Shown here in pieces: positions 1-7,625 of a stretch of 35,760 bases of DNA. Position 1 is the first letter of the stretch. Each line of letters opens with the position of its first letter. The translations under genes and the position numbers were made by a program. Source of the DNA: Pseudanabaena sp. UWO311 (GTDB lineage Bacteria > Cyanobacteriota > Cyanobacteriia > Pseudanabaenales > Pseudanabaenaceae); contig NZ_SJEE01000046.1 in assembly GCF_006937785.1 (NCBI RefSeq), positions 1 to 35,760 of the forward strand, given 5' to 3'. Under the pieces are notes generated by a model. That model was not told where the DNA came from, searched no databases, and saw only the letters and a list, made by a program, of their open reading frames with translations.

Positions 1-124
1 CTTTATTTTGCCATGCATTTAATATCTTGTGCCGTAAATCAAGCGAATATGCTGACATATTTTGTTTAACTTTAGTGATGCTTTAGATTACTAGACTTGT
101 GGCGTGTTTGATCGGAATTTGCTG

Positions 125-336
125 TAAATTATTGGCGATTGGCATAGAAGGGGCGAGCACGGGGGCATCGCCCCTACGGGTGAAATGATGAAATTTATCC
201 CCATTCCATTCTATTTACCATTTAAATCCAAAAACGGTAGGGGCGATGCCCCCCGTGCTCGCCCCTTTGTCGCAGATCAAAAACCATTGTTTTATGCGGG
301 GACAATTTACCAATGGGTTGATAAAATTGCGATCGC
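125..336. repeat. REP/BIME module A (two inverted REPs) upstream of the RAYT gene
   Basis: This module holds two facing copies of one GC-rich palindrome. The minus-strand copy is at 150-177 and the plus-strand copy at 237-265. Read 5' to 3', each begins GTAG, followed by GGGCGA, a C-rich centre and TCGCCC. A GTAG head followed by an imperfect palindrome is the hallmark of REP elements used by RAYT transposases. The left 53 bases (125-177) recur identically at 1102-1154. The right roughly 100 bases (237-336) recur at 918-1016 with about ten differences. The transposase start codon lies 17 bases after the module. Confidence 0.8.
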
Positions 337-353
337 CTCCAAAAAAATTCGCC

Positions 354-869
354 ATGTCCTACAATCCAGACATACACCATCGCCGTTCCGTTCGTCTCAA
401 AGGATACGACTATTCACAGACAGGCGCATATTTCATCACCATTTGCATTCATCAACGCCAACCCCTATTAGGCGCGATCGCTGATGGCATTATGTACCCA
501 AATCCTGCGGGAACAATGGTACAGACAATTTGGGAAGAACTGCAATTCCATTATCCAAACCTAGAATTAGATGCCTTTGTCCTGATGCCAAACCATATCC
601 ACGGCATTATCGTTCTGAAATCATTACAAACAGAACCAATTATGAAATTAGGAGAAATCATCCATCGATTCAAATCCTTTACAACCGCAAAATATAGACA
701 TGGCGTTCATCAAGAACAATGGCAGCCCTTTATAGGTAGACTATGGCAAAGGAACTATTATGAACACATTATCCGTGATCGCGAATCCTGCGATCACATA
801 CGACAGTACATAACAAATAATCCGTCATCATGGGAATCCGATCTCCTTCACCCAGAAAAAGAAAAATAA
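354..869 (+). CDS. REP-associated tyrosine transposase (RAYT, IS200-like Y1 family)
   Basis: This 171-residue protein belongs to the single-domain HUH/Y1 transposase group that acts on REP palindromes. The HUH motif is visible as NHIHGI (His81, His83). The candidate catalytic tyrosine lies in RNYYEHI (Tyr135/136), and the family-typical FK..T segment is around residues 106-111. I chose the ATG at 354 because the protein then starts with the usual short N-terminus (MSYNPDIHHRRS), whereas the upstream reading frame runs through the REP sequence. No clear Shine-Dalgarno is visible. The gene is bracketed by REP modules on both sides, the arrangement expected for a RAYT with its cognate substrate. 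All motifs are present and no frameshift is seen, so it may be active. RAYTs are usually single-copy domesticated enzymes rather than IS elements; that status here is inference. Confidence 0.9.
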   Translation: MSYNPDIHHRRSVRLKGYDYSQTGAYFITICIHQRQPLLGAIADGIMYPNPAGTMVQTIWEELQFHYPNLELDAFVLMPNHIHGIIVLKSLQTEPIMKLGEIIHRFKSFTTAKYRHGVHQEQWQPFIGRLWQRNYYEHIIRDRESCDHIRQYITNNPSSWESDLLHPEKEK

Positions 870-917
870 GAGTAGCAGCATAGATTTAGTTCAGACACCC
901 ACCCACACCCCAAAATG

Positions 918-1016
918 GTAGGGGCGATGCCCCCGTGCTCGCCCCGTTGTCGCAGATCGCCAACAATTTTTGTATGCGGCGACAATTTCCCAATGGGTTG
1001 ATAAAATTGCGATCGC
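918..1016. repeat. REP half-module B downstream of the RAYT gene
   Basis: This is one plus-strand REP (918-945, GTAG head) with the same 3' flank as module A, ending in the HIP1 octamer. It matches 237-336 with one indel and about nine substitutions. It begins 48 bases after the transposase stop codon, so the transposase is flanked by near-direct copies of this segment. Confidence 0.75.
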
Positions 1017-1109
1017 ACGGTCATAAATTATCGATGAAATGAAAATTGCGATCGCACGGTCATAAATTATCGATGAAATGAAAATTGCGATCGCGCGGCG
1101 ATAAATTAT
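1003..1109. repeat. 39-bp HIP1-containing tandem repeat, about 2.7 copies
   Basis: Two perfect 39-base units lie at 1003-1041 and 1042-1080, and a third partial, diverged unit at 1081-1109. Each unit starts AAAATTGCGATCGC, so each carries a HIP1 octamer. The array joins REP half-module B to module C. The units are contiguous with no unique spacers, so this is not a CRISPR array. Confidence 0.85.
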
Positions 1110-1312
1110 TGGCGATTGGCATAGAAGGGGCGAGCACGGGGGCATCGCCCCTACATGAAAAATGATAAAATTTATTTCCGTTCTATTCCATTCACCATTT
1201 AAAACAAAAATCGTTAGGGGCGAGGCTCCCCGTGCTCGCCCCGTTGTCGCAGATCACAAACAATTTTTGTATAAGGCGAAAATCCCCAAACACGTAAAAA
1301 AAAATATGCGAT
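1102..1312. repeat. REP/BIME module C
   Basis: This is a second complete inverted REP pair, with the minus copy at 1127-1154 and a diverged plus copy at about 1214-1242 (head GTTAG). Its first 53 bases are identical to 125-177, and the spacer is recognisably related to 178-236. The right half is more degraded than in modules A and B. With the tandem array it fills the gap between the transposase and the next gene; I see no gene in 870-1348. Confidence 0.75.
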
Positions 1313-1348
1313 CGCAAAAAATCTATATGATGAAATCTATAAAAAAGT

Positions 1349-1951
1349 CTAGCTCTTAGATTGTTTGTATTTCCAAATGAGCCCTGAAAGTGAATTTGTA
1401 AGTATGTGGGCAATGACTGCCGATAATAGATTACCTGTATACATCGTGACGGCTCCAAGCATCATACCAACAGCGATCGCCCAAACGGTATAGGACAAAT
1501 GCTTAGCACTTGCCATATGTAGCGCCCCAAATACAACACTGGTAATAACCAAAGCAATTCCATTCATACCCAGTGCTGGTAATGCCACACCGCGAAACAA
1601 CATTTCTTCGCTTAGTCCTGGTAATAAACCTAACCAAATTAGATCAACTGGTTCTAATGGTTTCAGTACCATTTCTAGATATTCTTGCGCGGCAATGCGA
1701 TAGCTTTCCCAAACTTCATAAATAAAGCTGCTAAGCAAAGCAACCCCTATGCCTATTCCTGCACCGATCGCTGCATGTTCTGGCTGCCAACGAAGTGGAA
1801 CCATAGGTATGCCCGTTAAGTACACCCAACCTTTAGAGATTCCCAAAAAGATAATTGCAGTCACTGCCATCGCAATTAGTACCTGCGATCGCGATAGTGT
1901 TTGATCTTTTTTATCAGGATTTTGTTGAGGAGCTTGCGAGAATATGGACAT
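1349..1951 (-). CDS. CPBP-family intramembrane glutamic endopeptidase (Abi/CAAX protease 2-like)
   Basis: This is a 200-residue integral membrane protein with several hydrophobic segments. All three conserved CPBP motifs are present: EExxxR at 115-120 (SEEMLFRG), FxxxH at 141-145 (FGALH) and HxxxN at 182-186 (HILTN). These residues form the intramembrane active site in this family, which includes Rce1-type prenyl-protein proteases and bacteriocin-immunity proteins. The physiological substrate cannot be told from sequence. It is transcribed on its own, away from the REP region and in the same direction as the upstream lyase gene. Length is normal for the cyanobacterial members. Confidence 0.85.
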   Translation of the reverse strand: MSIFSQAPQQNPDKKDQTLSRSQVLIAMAVTAIIFLGISKGWVYLTGIPMVPLRWQPEHAAIGAGIGIGVALLSSFIYEVWESYRIAAQEYLEMVLKPLEPVDLIWLGLLPGLSEEMLFRGVALPALGMNGIALVITSVVFGALHMASAKHLSYTVWAIAVGMMLGAVTMYTGNLLSAVIAHILTNSLSGLIWKYKQSKS

Positions 1952-2032
1952 AGCAGAGGTTTTATAGATTTAATTGAAAGTTGAGAATCTGAATTCCTCA
2001 CTATCTTAATGAGAGGAATCGGAAGAGAAGAT

Positions 2033-3307
2033 TTAATTCATCGCTTCAAAAATTGAGACGAGACGATCAATATCAGCAATGGAAGTGAGATAGTGAACGG
2101 AAGCTCTTAAGCAATCTGGATCGGGAAGAGCTCGGATTAAAATTTGATGTTCAGATTCTAATTGTTTAGCAATTAATGAATGAGGCTTTTTCGCGATCGC
2201 ACTTTGCGCTAACTCTTGATTCACCTTAAAAGAAATTAGTCCCGACTCTGGTGGCAATTGCCTGATGCAATCAATATGGGGTAAAGCATCTAATCGCTCC
2301 CATAAAATTTTGCTTAGTTGACAAATACGCTGATATCGTTGCATTTGTGTCCCCCAACTATTTGCATGAGCGATCGCAATTCGCATTGCTTCATAAAGAG
2401 CATAGGTTGAGCTAGCAACCTCAAACTTTGCACCATCTTGTCGCCATTGCACAATTGGGTTATGACTAGTTGGATATTTACCTGTTAGTCCACGCCAACC
2501 GACAAATACTGGCTCGATCGCATCAAATATTTCAGGACGAATATACAAAGCTCCTAATCCAAGCGGTGAGCACCACCATTTATGTGTGGTAAATGCATAA
2601 AAATCCGCTTCACTATCAGCAAGATTTAATGGCAATACACCCACCGACTGCGCAGCATCAACGGCAACTAACACATTCTGATCGTGGCAAGCCTTGGCGA
2701 TCGCCTTCAGTGGCACAACCTGTCCTGTATTCCAGCAAATATGACTCAGCATCACCATGCGAGTTTTAGGATGCAAATGCTGCACTAATAGATCAACAAC
2801 TGCCTCACTATCTTTACCTTCAGAGCTACTATTGCGGGTATTGGTCAAGGGAAAATAGTCAATTTCGATGCCGAAGCGTTTTTGAATTTGGATCGCACCC
2901 GCAATGATCCCAGGGTGTTCACAGTCTGATAGTAATAAGCGATCGCCTTGTTGCCAATCCACTGCCCATAGGGCGATATTGCAGCCAACGGTTGTATTTT
3001 CGGTTAGTGTAATTGTGGTTGGGCTGACTTGAAATTCTTGAGCGATCGCGACCTTAGTCGCGTCATATTCGGGCATCATCCAATCCCCAGCGGCATTGGA
3101 AAAACATCCTAGTGACTCGATATGTCGAAAATTTTTGGTGATCGAATCTAGAGATGCCCCACACATCACCCCCTGTCCACCGTAATTAAAGTAAGTACGA
3201 TTTTCTAAAGCAGGAAAATGCGATCGATGCGTGAATAAATCCAGTTCGCGATCGCGCTCTAAGTTATCAGAATTTATACTCTCCGAAAGTGCTGCTGAAG
3301 AAATCAA
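2033..3307 (-). CDS. Class V aminotransferase-fold cysteine/cystine C-S lyase (C-DES-like)
   Basis: This PLP-dependent fold-type I enzyme closely recalls the Synechocystis L-cysteine/cystine lyase C-DES. Shared stretches include YFNYGGQG near the N-terminus, DCEHPGII, HICWNTGQV, the PLP aspartate in VDAAQS and the Schiff-base lysine in THKWW. The C-DES reaction cleaves cystine or cysteine to pyruvate, ammonia and a persulfide or sulfide, and is thought to feed iron-sulfur assembly. No early ATG exists. A TTG at 3307 sits six bases after an AGGAG, a better start than the TTG two codons upstream, which abuts the AGGAG. A SufS-type desulfurase or isopenicillin-epimerase-like activity is the main alternative. 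Confidence 0.8.
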   Translation of the reverse strand: MISSAALSESINSDNLERDRELDLFTHRSHFPALENRTYFNYGGQGVMCGASLDSITKNFRHIESLGCFSNAAGDWMMPEYDATKVAIAQEFQVSPTTITLTENTTVGCNIALWAVDWQQGDRLLLSDCEHPGIIAGAIQIQKRFGIEIDYFPLTNTRNSSSEGKDSEAVVDLLVQHLHPKTRMVMLSHICWNTGQVVPLKAIAKACHDQNVLVAVDAAQSVGVLPLNLADSEADFYAFTTHKWWCSPLGLGALYIRPEIFDAIEPVFVGWRGLTGKYPTSHNPIVQWRQDGAKFEVASSTYALYEAMRIAIAHANSWGTQMQRYQRICQLSKILWERLDALPHIDCIRQLPPESGLISFKVNQELAQSAIAKKPHSLIAKQLESEHQILIRALPDPDCLRASVHYLTSIADIDRLVSIFEAMN

Positions 3308-3383
3308 AACCAACTCCTAATCAAATATTCAGCTATTGTTTATTCTATCGCGACTTGCAACCAAGTAAAAATGCTAAATATTT

Positions 3384-3416
3384 AAGGATAGTCGGCGCTT
3401 CGCGCCGACTATCCTT
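3384..3416. repeat. Perfect 15-bp inverted repeat with GCGC-TTC-GCGC tip
   Basis: The arms are 3384-3398 and 3402-3416, with loop TTC. The repeat sits between the divergent lyase and Uma2 genes, so it does not follow the end of any annotated gene. It resembles the other GCGC-tipped hairpins in the window in form but not in arm sequence. Confidence 0.8.
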
Positions 3417-3471
3417 ACCATAAATTGATCGTGACGCTAGAATATAAATGTTGTCTTTAGGTAACAAATCC

Positions 3472-4038
3472 ATGACTGCCACCATTCAACGCCGTTACAG
3501 TCTCGATGAATATCGTGCGATCGCTGATGCCTCTGAAGAAAAATGTGAGTACCACGATGGAGAAATTATTGCGACGAGTGGTGGAACTGTTAAACATAGC
3601 CGTCTTAGTCGGAATATGCTTAATCTTCTGGATAGTAAGCTGCAAAACACAAACTTTGAAGCAATTAACAATGATTTACGACTATGGATTCCTGCTTATC
3701 GGCGTGGTGTATACCCAGATGCGATGGTTTTTAATGGGGCGTTACAATTTAATACTGAGCGTGAGGATGAAGTCTTAAATCCGCTTCTAATTGTCGAAGT
3801 ACTCTCCCCTTCAACCGAAGAATATGATCGCACTGATAAGTTTCGGATGTATCGTTCTATTCCAAGTTTCTGTGAATACTTGCTAATTCGCCAAAATAAA
3901 ATTTTTGTTGAACGATATAGTAAACAAGCCCAAATCTGGACATACAGTGATTTTGATGGTTTAGATCAGTCGATTGTATTAGATTCCCTAAATATTGAAT
4001 TAGCGATCGCTGAAATTTATCGTGGGCTTGAGTTTTAA
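3472..4038 (+). CDS. Uma2-family endonuclease (DUF820, PD-(D/E)XK fold)
   Basis: This 188-residue protein belongs to the Uma2/DUF820 family, which is hugely expanded in cyanobacteria and has the restriction-endonuclease-like core. Visible family features are the N-terminal YSLDEYRAI, the EKCEYHDGEII segment, the acidic VYPDAMV region, the IVEVLSPSTEEYDRTDKF block carrying E and K active-site candidates, and the C-terminal AIAEIYRGLEF. The start at 3472 (MTATIQRR) is typical; an ATG at 3448 is possible. Neither has a strong ribosome site. The biological role of the family is unsettled. A fragment resembling this gene's last codons recurs at 4847-4883. Confidence 0.85.
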   Translation: MTATIQRRYSLDEYRAIADASEEKCEYHDGEIIATSGGTVKHSRLSRNMLNLLDSKLQNTNFEAINNDLRLWIPAYRRGVYPDAMVFNGALQFNTEREDEVLNPLLIVEVLSPSTEEYDRTDKFRMYRSIPSFCEYLLIRQNKIFVERYSKQAQIWTYSDFDGLDQSIVLDSLNIELAIAEIYRGLEF

Positions 4039-4125
4039 CTAAAAATAGAGCATTATCATATTGGTAAACTTAGTATGCGTGGTCAACTTACGTATACTCC
4101 ACAGTTAAAGCACACACTACTGATT

Positions 4126-4587
4126 GTGAAATATCGAATTTACATGGATGTCTGTTGCCTAAATCGACCGTTAGACGATTCACAACAGGATCGGATAAGG
4201 TTGGAGACCGAAGCCATCCTATCGATTTATCGAAAATGTCGAGTTGGAGAATGGTTGTTGATTAGTAGTGAGGTGATTGACTTAGAAATCGCTAAAACCC
4301 CGAATATTAAGAGGCTAGAACAACTAAAGTTAGCAATTTCTATTGCTAAAGAGAAAATTATTCTTGCAAATGAAATTAAGCAACGTGTGATTGAATTAAC
4401 TGAAATTGGGTTTAAATCGTTTGATGCCGCTCATGTTGCTAGTGCAGAGTTTGGTGGTGTGGATGTTTTCTTGACGACTGATGATCGCTTATTAAAACGA
4501 TCTATTAAATACAGTGATCAGCTAAGGGTTAAGGTAAGCAATCCTGTGCAATGGTTTATTGATGTTAGCAAAACTCAAGGGGATTAA
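4126..4587 (+). CDS. PIN-domain protein, probable VapC-like toxin
   Basis: This is a small PIN-domain RNase. The N-terminal Asp lies in IYMDVCCLNRP, and further acidic residues lie in FDAAHVASAEF and LTTDDRLL, the usual PIN metal-site pattern. The domain starts with the β-strand at IYMDV, so the GTG at 4126 is the most natural start. An in-frame ATG at 4075 would add 17 poorly conserved-looking residues; neither has a clear ribosome site. The gene is followed three bases later by a small acidic protein, giving a two-gene toxin-antitoxin-like unit in the order toxin then partner. Sequence-specific tRNA or mRNA cleavage is the family's general activity; the target here is unknown. Confidence 0.75.
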   Translation: MKYRIYMDVCCLNRPLDDSQQDRIRLETEAILSIYRKCRVGEWLLISSEVIDLEIAKTPNIKRLEQLKLAISIAKEKIILANEIKQRVIELTEIGFKSFDAAHVASAEFGGVDVFLTTDDRLLKRSIKYSDQLRVKVSNPVQWFIDVSKTQGD

Positions 4588-4590
4588 AAA

Positions 4591-4824
4591 ATGATGACAC
4601 CTCTAGAAATTAATCGATTGGGATATCAAGCTTTGAATGACGCTCTTGGCTTTGATGGCATGATCAGATTTGTGCGGCAGTTTGAGCTAGGAGCAGGTGA
4701 CTACACAAAGGATCGGCATCAATGGCTAGATCAGTTCACAGTTGAAGATATTTTTAACCAAGTACAACATCAACGAGAAGAGTCTGAGCAATCTATTAAT
4801 CTGTCGATAGCAGATGCTAGTTGA
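4591..4824 (+). CDS. Small acidic partner protein of the PIN toxin (putative antitoxin)
   Basis: This 77-residue protein is rich in Asp, Glu and Gln and has no transmembrane segment. It starts three bases after the PIN gene; AAGGGGATT just upstream of the ATG is a plausible ribosome site. A second ATG follows directly, so the start is 4591 or 4594. I do not recognise a DNA-binding fold with certainty. Position, size and charge argue for the antitoxin role. The name antitoxin is inference from context. Confidence 0.6.
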   Translation: MMTPLEINRLGYQALNDALGFDGMIRFVRQFELGAGDYTKDRHQWLDQFTVEDIFNQVQHQREESEQSINLSIADAS

Positions 4825-4846
4825 TACGCACAGAGACTAACACTGC

Positions 4847-4883
4847 TTAGATCGCGGATATCTATCGAGGCATTGAGTTTTAA
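4847..4883 (+). pseudogene. Remnant of a Uma2 gene 3' end
   Basis: Bases 4851-4883 read IADIYRGIEF followed by a stop, in a frame that is closed just upstream. This nearly equals the C-terminus of the intact Uma2 gene (IAEIYRGLEF, ending 4038). The similarity continues past the stop (GCATTATC in both), so about 55 bases around 4000-4055 and 4847-4901 are imperfect direct repeats. They flank the PIN gene and its partner. The rest of this second Uma2 copy is missing. Confidence 0.6.
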
Positions 4884-4931
4884 ATGTACATAGGGCATTA
4901 TCTTAGAGATTGCTATTGCGGAGAAAAAGCA

Positions 4932-5144
4932 ATGATATCTATTGTTAAACATTTGAGAGTGAAACCCATAGGCAAAAACTTGAGATTCTTACCTTTTGCT
5001 CTTGTAGGAATTGCCGCATTTGCCCTCAACTCTAATCCCGACATGCATCCTTATTTGCAAATTTCCATAGCTTTACTCGAAGCGAAACTGGGAATCCTTG
5101 TAGTATATTTACTATCTAAAAAGATTTCCAAGACAGTAAGATAA
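4932..5144 (+). CDS. Small two-helix membrane protein, unknown function
   Basis: This 70-residue protein has two hydrophobic stretches (roughly residues 19-33 and 44-62), separated by a polar turn with NPDMHPY, and a basic tail (KKISKTVR). I chose the ATG at 4932 because GCGGAG lies about ten bases upstream. A longer in-frame ATG at 4884 would start inside the duplicated Uma2-tail region. No family is recognised. It lies 34 bases ahead of the TM2-SHOCT gene and may be cotranscribed with it. Confidence 0.5.
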   Translation: MISIVKHLRVKPIGKNLRFLPFALVGIAAFALNSNPDMHPYLQISIALLEAKLGILVVYLLSKKISKTVR

Positions 5145-5178
5145 GCCCGTAACCACATTAATATCAGTAAAAAGGAAA

Positions 5179-5520
5179 ATGGTAATGAGGACTAGAACTA
5201 ATGCGATTCTTTGGTGCTTTTTCTTAGGAGCCTTTGGAGCGCACAAATTTTATCTAGGACAATCTGGATGGGGAATAGTTTACCTACTGTTTTGTTGGAC
5301 AGGTATCCCATCTCTCGCCGCTTTTATTGAGTTTATTATGCTACTTGTGATGGCAGATTCTGAATTTAATCTTAAATTTAACGGTGTAACCAATCAAGCC
5401 ACAGCTTCGGTCAGAGACTCTACGGCTGCACTTGGCGATCTCAAAAGACTTTATGATGATGGTATCATCACAGCTGAAGAGTATGAAGAGAAACGAAAAA
5501 AGCTACTTAAAAATATTTAG
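5179..5520 (+). CDS. TM2-domain membrane protein with C-terminal SHOCT domain
   Basis: This 113-residue protein has the TM2 pattern: a first hydrophobic helix ending in GAFGAHKFYLGQ, a G-rich turn, then a second helix with the family's W.G.P and the acidic MADSEFN region. Residues 85-113 (LGDLKRLYDDGIITAEEYEE and following) form a SHOCT motif, a short helical pair often found at the ends of proteins and thought to mediate oligomerisation. AAGGA lies just before the first ATG; a second ATG six bases later is possible. The role is unknown beyond membrane localisation. Confidence 0.8.
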   Translation: MVMRTRTNAILWCFFLGAFGAHKFYLGQSGWGIVYLLFCWTGIPSLAAFIEFIMLLVMADSEFNLKFNGVTNQATASVRDSTAALGDLKRLYDDGIITAEEYEEKRKKLLKNI

Positions 5521-5597
5521 CGATTAGTATAGCTGTTAGTAAATGAGCTTGAGAGCTAAAAGCTAATCCCCAATACACCAGTATCATTTTAATCATT

Positions 5598-6308
5598 ATG
5601 TCTCAACCTTCATGGTTTGATCAAACGCCAACATGGGTTTGGTGGTCTTTTTTACCAGCATTGGGTGGTGGTGCGATCGCCTATGCTGGTGTAAAAGCTG
5701 GCTCTAATATTTGGATTGGTATCGGGGCGGGCTTCGTTACTGCTGGAGTTGTTTTGTACTCATCCCCATATCTTTCTAGCTTTGCAACAATTGTTTGGTT
5801 TGCCCAAATTGCTACAGCCTTTGCTTTAAAACGTGAATACTTAACAAAAACTTATCCAAAGCATTTACCATTACCTGAAGATTACAAATTATTTCAGGCG
5901 ATCGCAGCTAATCGCCCCAAGATTGAGATCAATAGCTGCTCCAAGAATGACTTAGTTAACGTTTTGGGATTACCAATCGTTTATGCCAATGATATTGAAT
6001 CTTTGCGATCTGAAGGACATATTTTCACCAGTCTTGAAGAACTCCATGACATTCTCGAAATTCCGAACGCCACTCTCCAAAAAATTGAGCCAATGGTCAT
6101 TTTTAGCTACGACTATCGGAAAGAGTTAGGTTATTCATGGAAGCGGGTTAACTCCATGTCCGTTGACGAATTGATCGCAATTGGAATGGAATCACAAGTT
6201 GCGATCGCGATCGCTGAAGAGCGGAAACAACGTGGCGAATTTAAATCAATTATGGATATCAAAAAACGTACTGGAATCCCTTTTAGCGCCTATCGACAAC
6301 TTACCTAA
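5598..6308 (+). CDS. Membrane-anchored helix-hairpin-helix (ComEA-like) protein
   Basis: This 236-residue protein has a tryptophan-rich N-terminus (PTWVWWSFLP), then two or three hydrophobic segments to about residue 75, then a soluble part with two ComEA-like helix-hairpin-helix pairs. The first pair (about 107-165) starts IEINSCSKNDLVNVLGLP. The second (about 182-236) has VNSMSVDELIAIGMES and RGEFKSIMDIKKRTGIP. Such repeats bind DNA non-specifically in ComEA, but similar units in other membrane proteins may serve protein contacts. It ends 14 bases before the pentapeptide gene, so the two are likely cotranscribed. Competence would be a guess. Confidence 0.7.
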   Translation: MSQPSWFDQTPTWVWWSFLPALGGGAIAYAGVKAGSNIWIGIGAGFVTAGVVLYSSPYLSSFATIVWFAQIATAFALKREYLTKTYPKHLPLPEDYKLFQAIAANRPKIEINSCSKNDLVNVLGLPIVYANDIESLRSEGHIFTSLEELHDILEIPNATLQKIEPMVIFSYDYRKELGYSWKRVNSMSVDELIAIGMESQVAIAIAEERKQRGEFKSIMDIKKRTGIPFSAYRQLT

Positions 6309-6322
6309 ATAAGAGATCCACT

Positions 6323-7519
6323 ATGCTAATTTTTAGAGCAACTCTAAAAGACAATTTAGCCAAGCACCAACTGTGGTTAGACAGTCATGGCGATAAAGGG
6401 CAAAGATTTAGTGCGGCTGGAGCTAACTTTGAGAAAGCCGATCTCTGTGGAACTAATCTGCGTAAAGCTAACCTCAGTGGGGCTAATCTTAGTGAAGTTA
6501 ATCTCAGCAATGCTAATCTCAGTGAGGCAACTTTATTTGGAGCAAAACTGAGTGGGGCAAATCTCAATGCAGCTAATCTAAGTGGTGCATCATTGAGCGG
6601 AGCTGAACTACAAAATGCAACGCTCCAGAATGCAGATTTGACTGAAGTGCTTCTTTGTGAAGCAAATCTGGCTAACGCAAATCTTTGTAATGCTAATTTA
6701 CACAAAGCGAATCTCAGCCTTGGTATTCCAGAATTTGTTAAAGCAAAAAATATGCAGGCTCTGTTGCTGGGAAATGCAGTTCCTTTAGTGAATGTCAATC
6801 AAACTAATCTAAAAGAAGCGAATCTGAGTGGTGCTAATCTCAGTGAAGCAAATCTTGATTTTGCGAACCTTTTTGAAGCAAATCTCAGTGGTGCAAGTTT
6901 ACAGAAGGCAAGACTATTTGCGGTTAATCTTGGCAAAGCTAATCTTTCTAGCGCAAATCTTGAGGGTGCTGATCTATTTCGGGTCAAGGCTTTAGGAACT
7001 GACTTTAGTTCTGCAAATTTTACGGATGCTTGTATTGAAGAATGGATGATTGATAGCGATACTAAGTTGGATGATGTGATCTGTGATTCTATCTATTTAA
7101 AACATGTTTTGAGAAGCCTGCCTGATTACATTCTTAGAAAATTTAGCGATCGCCGTCCGTTTAATCCCAAGGCAAAATTTGCTCAGGGTGATTTTGTAAA
7201 ATTGCTTAGCAAGGGAAATGCAGGTTCAGAATTAGAAAAGTATGGCTCAGAGATTCTCCAAGAACATATTCTCCTTGAAGAACTCCATCAAATCTTTGAG
7301 CAATTATCTGAGCAATATTCACAACGATATGCTGATGCATCGGAAAGCGATCGCCTAACAATTCTTAAATTAGAAATCCGCTATCAGTCTCAGGAAAATT
7401 TGGCGTTTAAAGAACGTTTATTGGAAGCAATCAATTCGCCCAGCCAATTATTGACGGATCTATTACAAAATAATTCTTTTGTAACTTTATCTCTTGATAC
7501 TCTAGTCACTTTTTTGTAG
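6323..7519 (+). CDS. Pentapeptide-repeat protein with C-terminal helical domain
   Basis: This 398-residue protein has two blocks of A(N/D)L-x-x pentapeptide repeats. They cover roughly residues 33-132 and 160-230 and are interrupted by a non-repeat insert (about 133-158). Such repeats fold as a right-handed quadrilateral β-helix. The remaining 150 or so residues are mostly charged and helical, with heptad-like LEELHQIFEQLSEQ. No signal peptide is evident, so a cytoplasmic location is likely. A perfect hairpin follows the stop. The family is abundant in cyanobacteria; its function here is unknown, but pairing with the HhH membrane protein is notable. Confidence 0.85.
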   Translation: MLIFRATLKDNLAKHQLWLDSHGDKGQRFSAAGANFEKADLCGTNLRKANLSGANLSEVNLSNANLSEATLFGAKLSGANLNAANLSGASLSGAELQNATLQNADLTEVLLCEANLANANLCNANLHKANLSLGIPEFVKAKNMQALLLGNAVPLVNVNQTNLKEANLSGANLSEANLDFANLFEANLSGASLQKARLFAVNLGKANLSSANLEGADLFRVKALGTDFSSANFTDACIEEWMIDSDTKLDDVICDSIYLKHVLRSLPDYILRKFSDRRPFNPKAKFAQGDFVKLLSKGNAGSELEKYGSEILQEHILLEELHQIFEQLSEQYSQRYADASESDRLTILKLEIRYQSQENLAFKERLLEAINSPSQLLTDLLQNNSFVTLSLDTLVTFL

Positions 7520-7522
7520 AGT

Positions 7523-7571
7523 CAACCTAAAGTAAAGGCGACGCGAAACGCGCCGCCTTTACTTTAGGTTG
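7523..7571. terminator. Long hairpin terminator after the pentapeptide gene
   Basis: The outer arms of 18 bases (7523-7540 and 7554-7571) are perfectly complementary and enclose a GC-rich centre that is itself partly palindromic (ACGCGAAACGCGC). The repeat starts three bases after the stop codon. Confidence 0.75.
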
Positions 7572-7625
7572 GTAATATCCTACCTTTACTGACAACGGAT
7601 CTATTTCAATACAGATTTAACTAGA

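Noticed and set aside
1003-1109. CRISPR array
   Set aside because: The 39-base units are directly contiguous without unique spacers, there are fewer than three, and no cas gene is present.
891-1145. 84-codon minus-strand frame between RAYT and REP module C
   Set aside because: It is made entirely of the tandem and REP repeats translated, with repeated YDRAIAIFISSII, and has no independent support.
6385-6987. Minus-strand frames opposite the pentapeptide gene
   Set aside because: They are antisense shadows of the pentapeptide repeat, giving artificial Ala/Arg/Leu/Phe periodicity.
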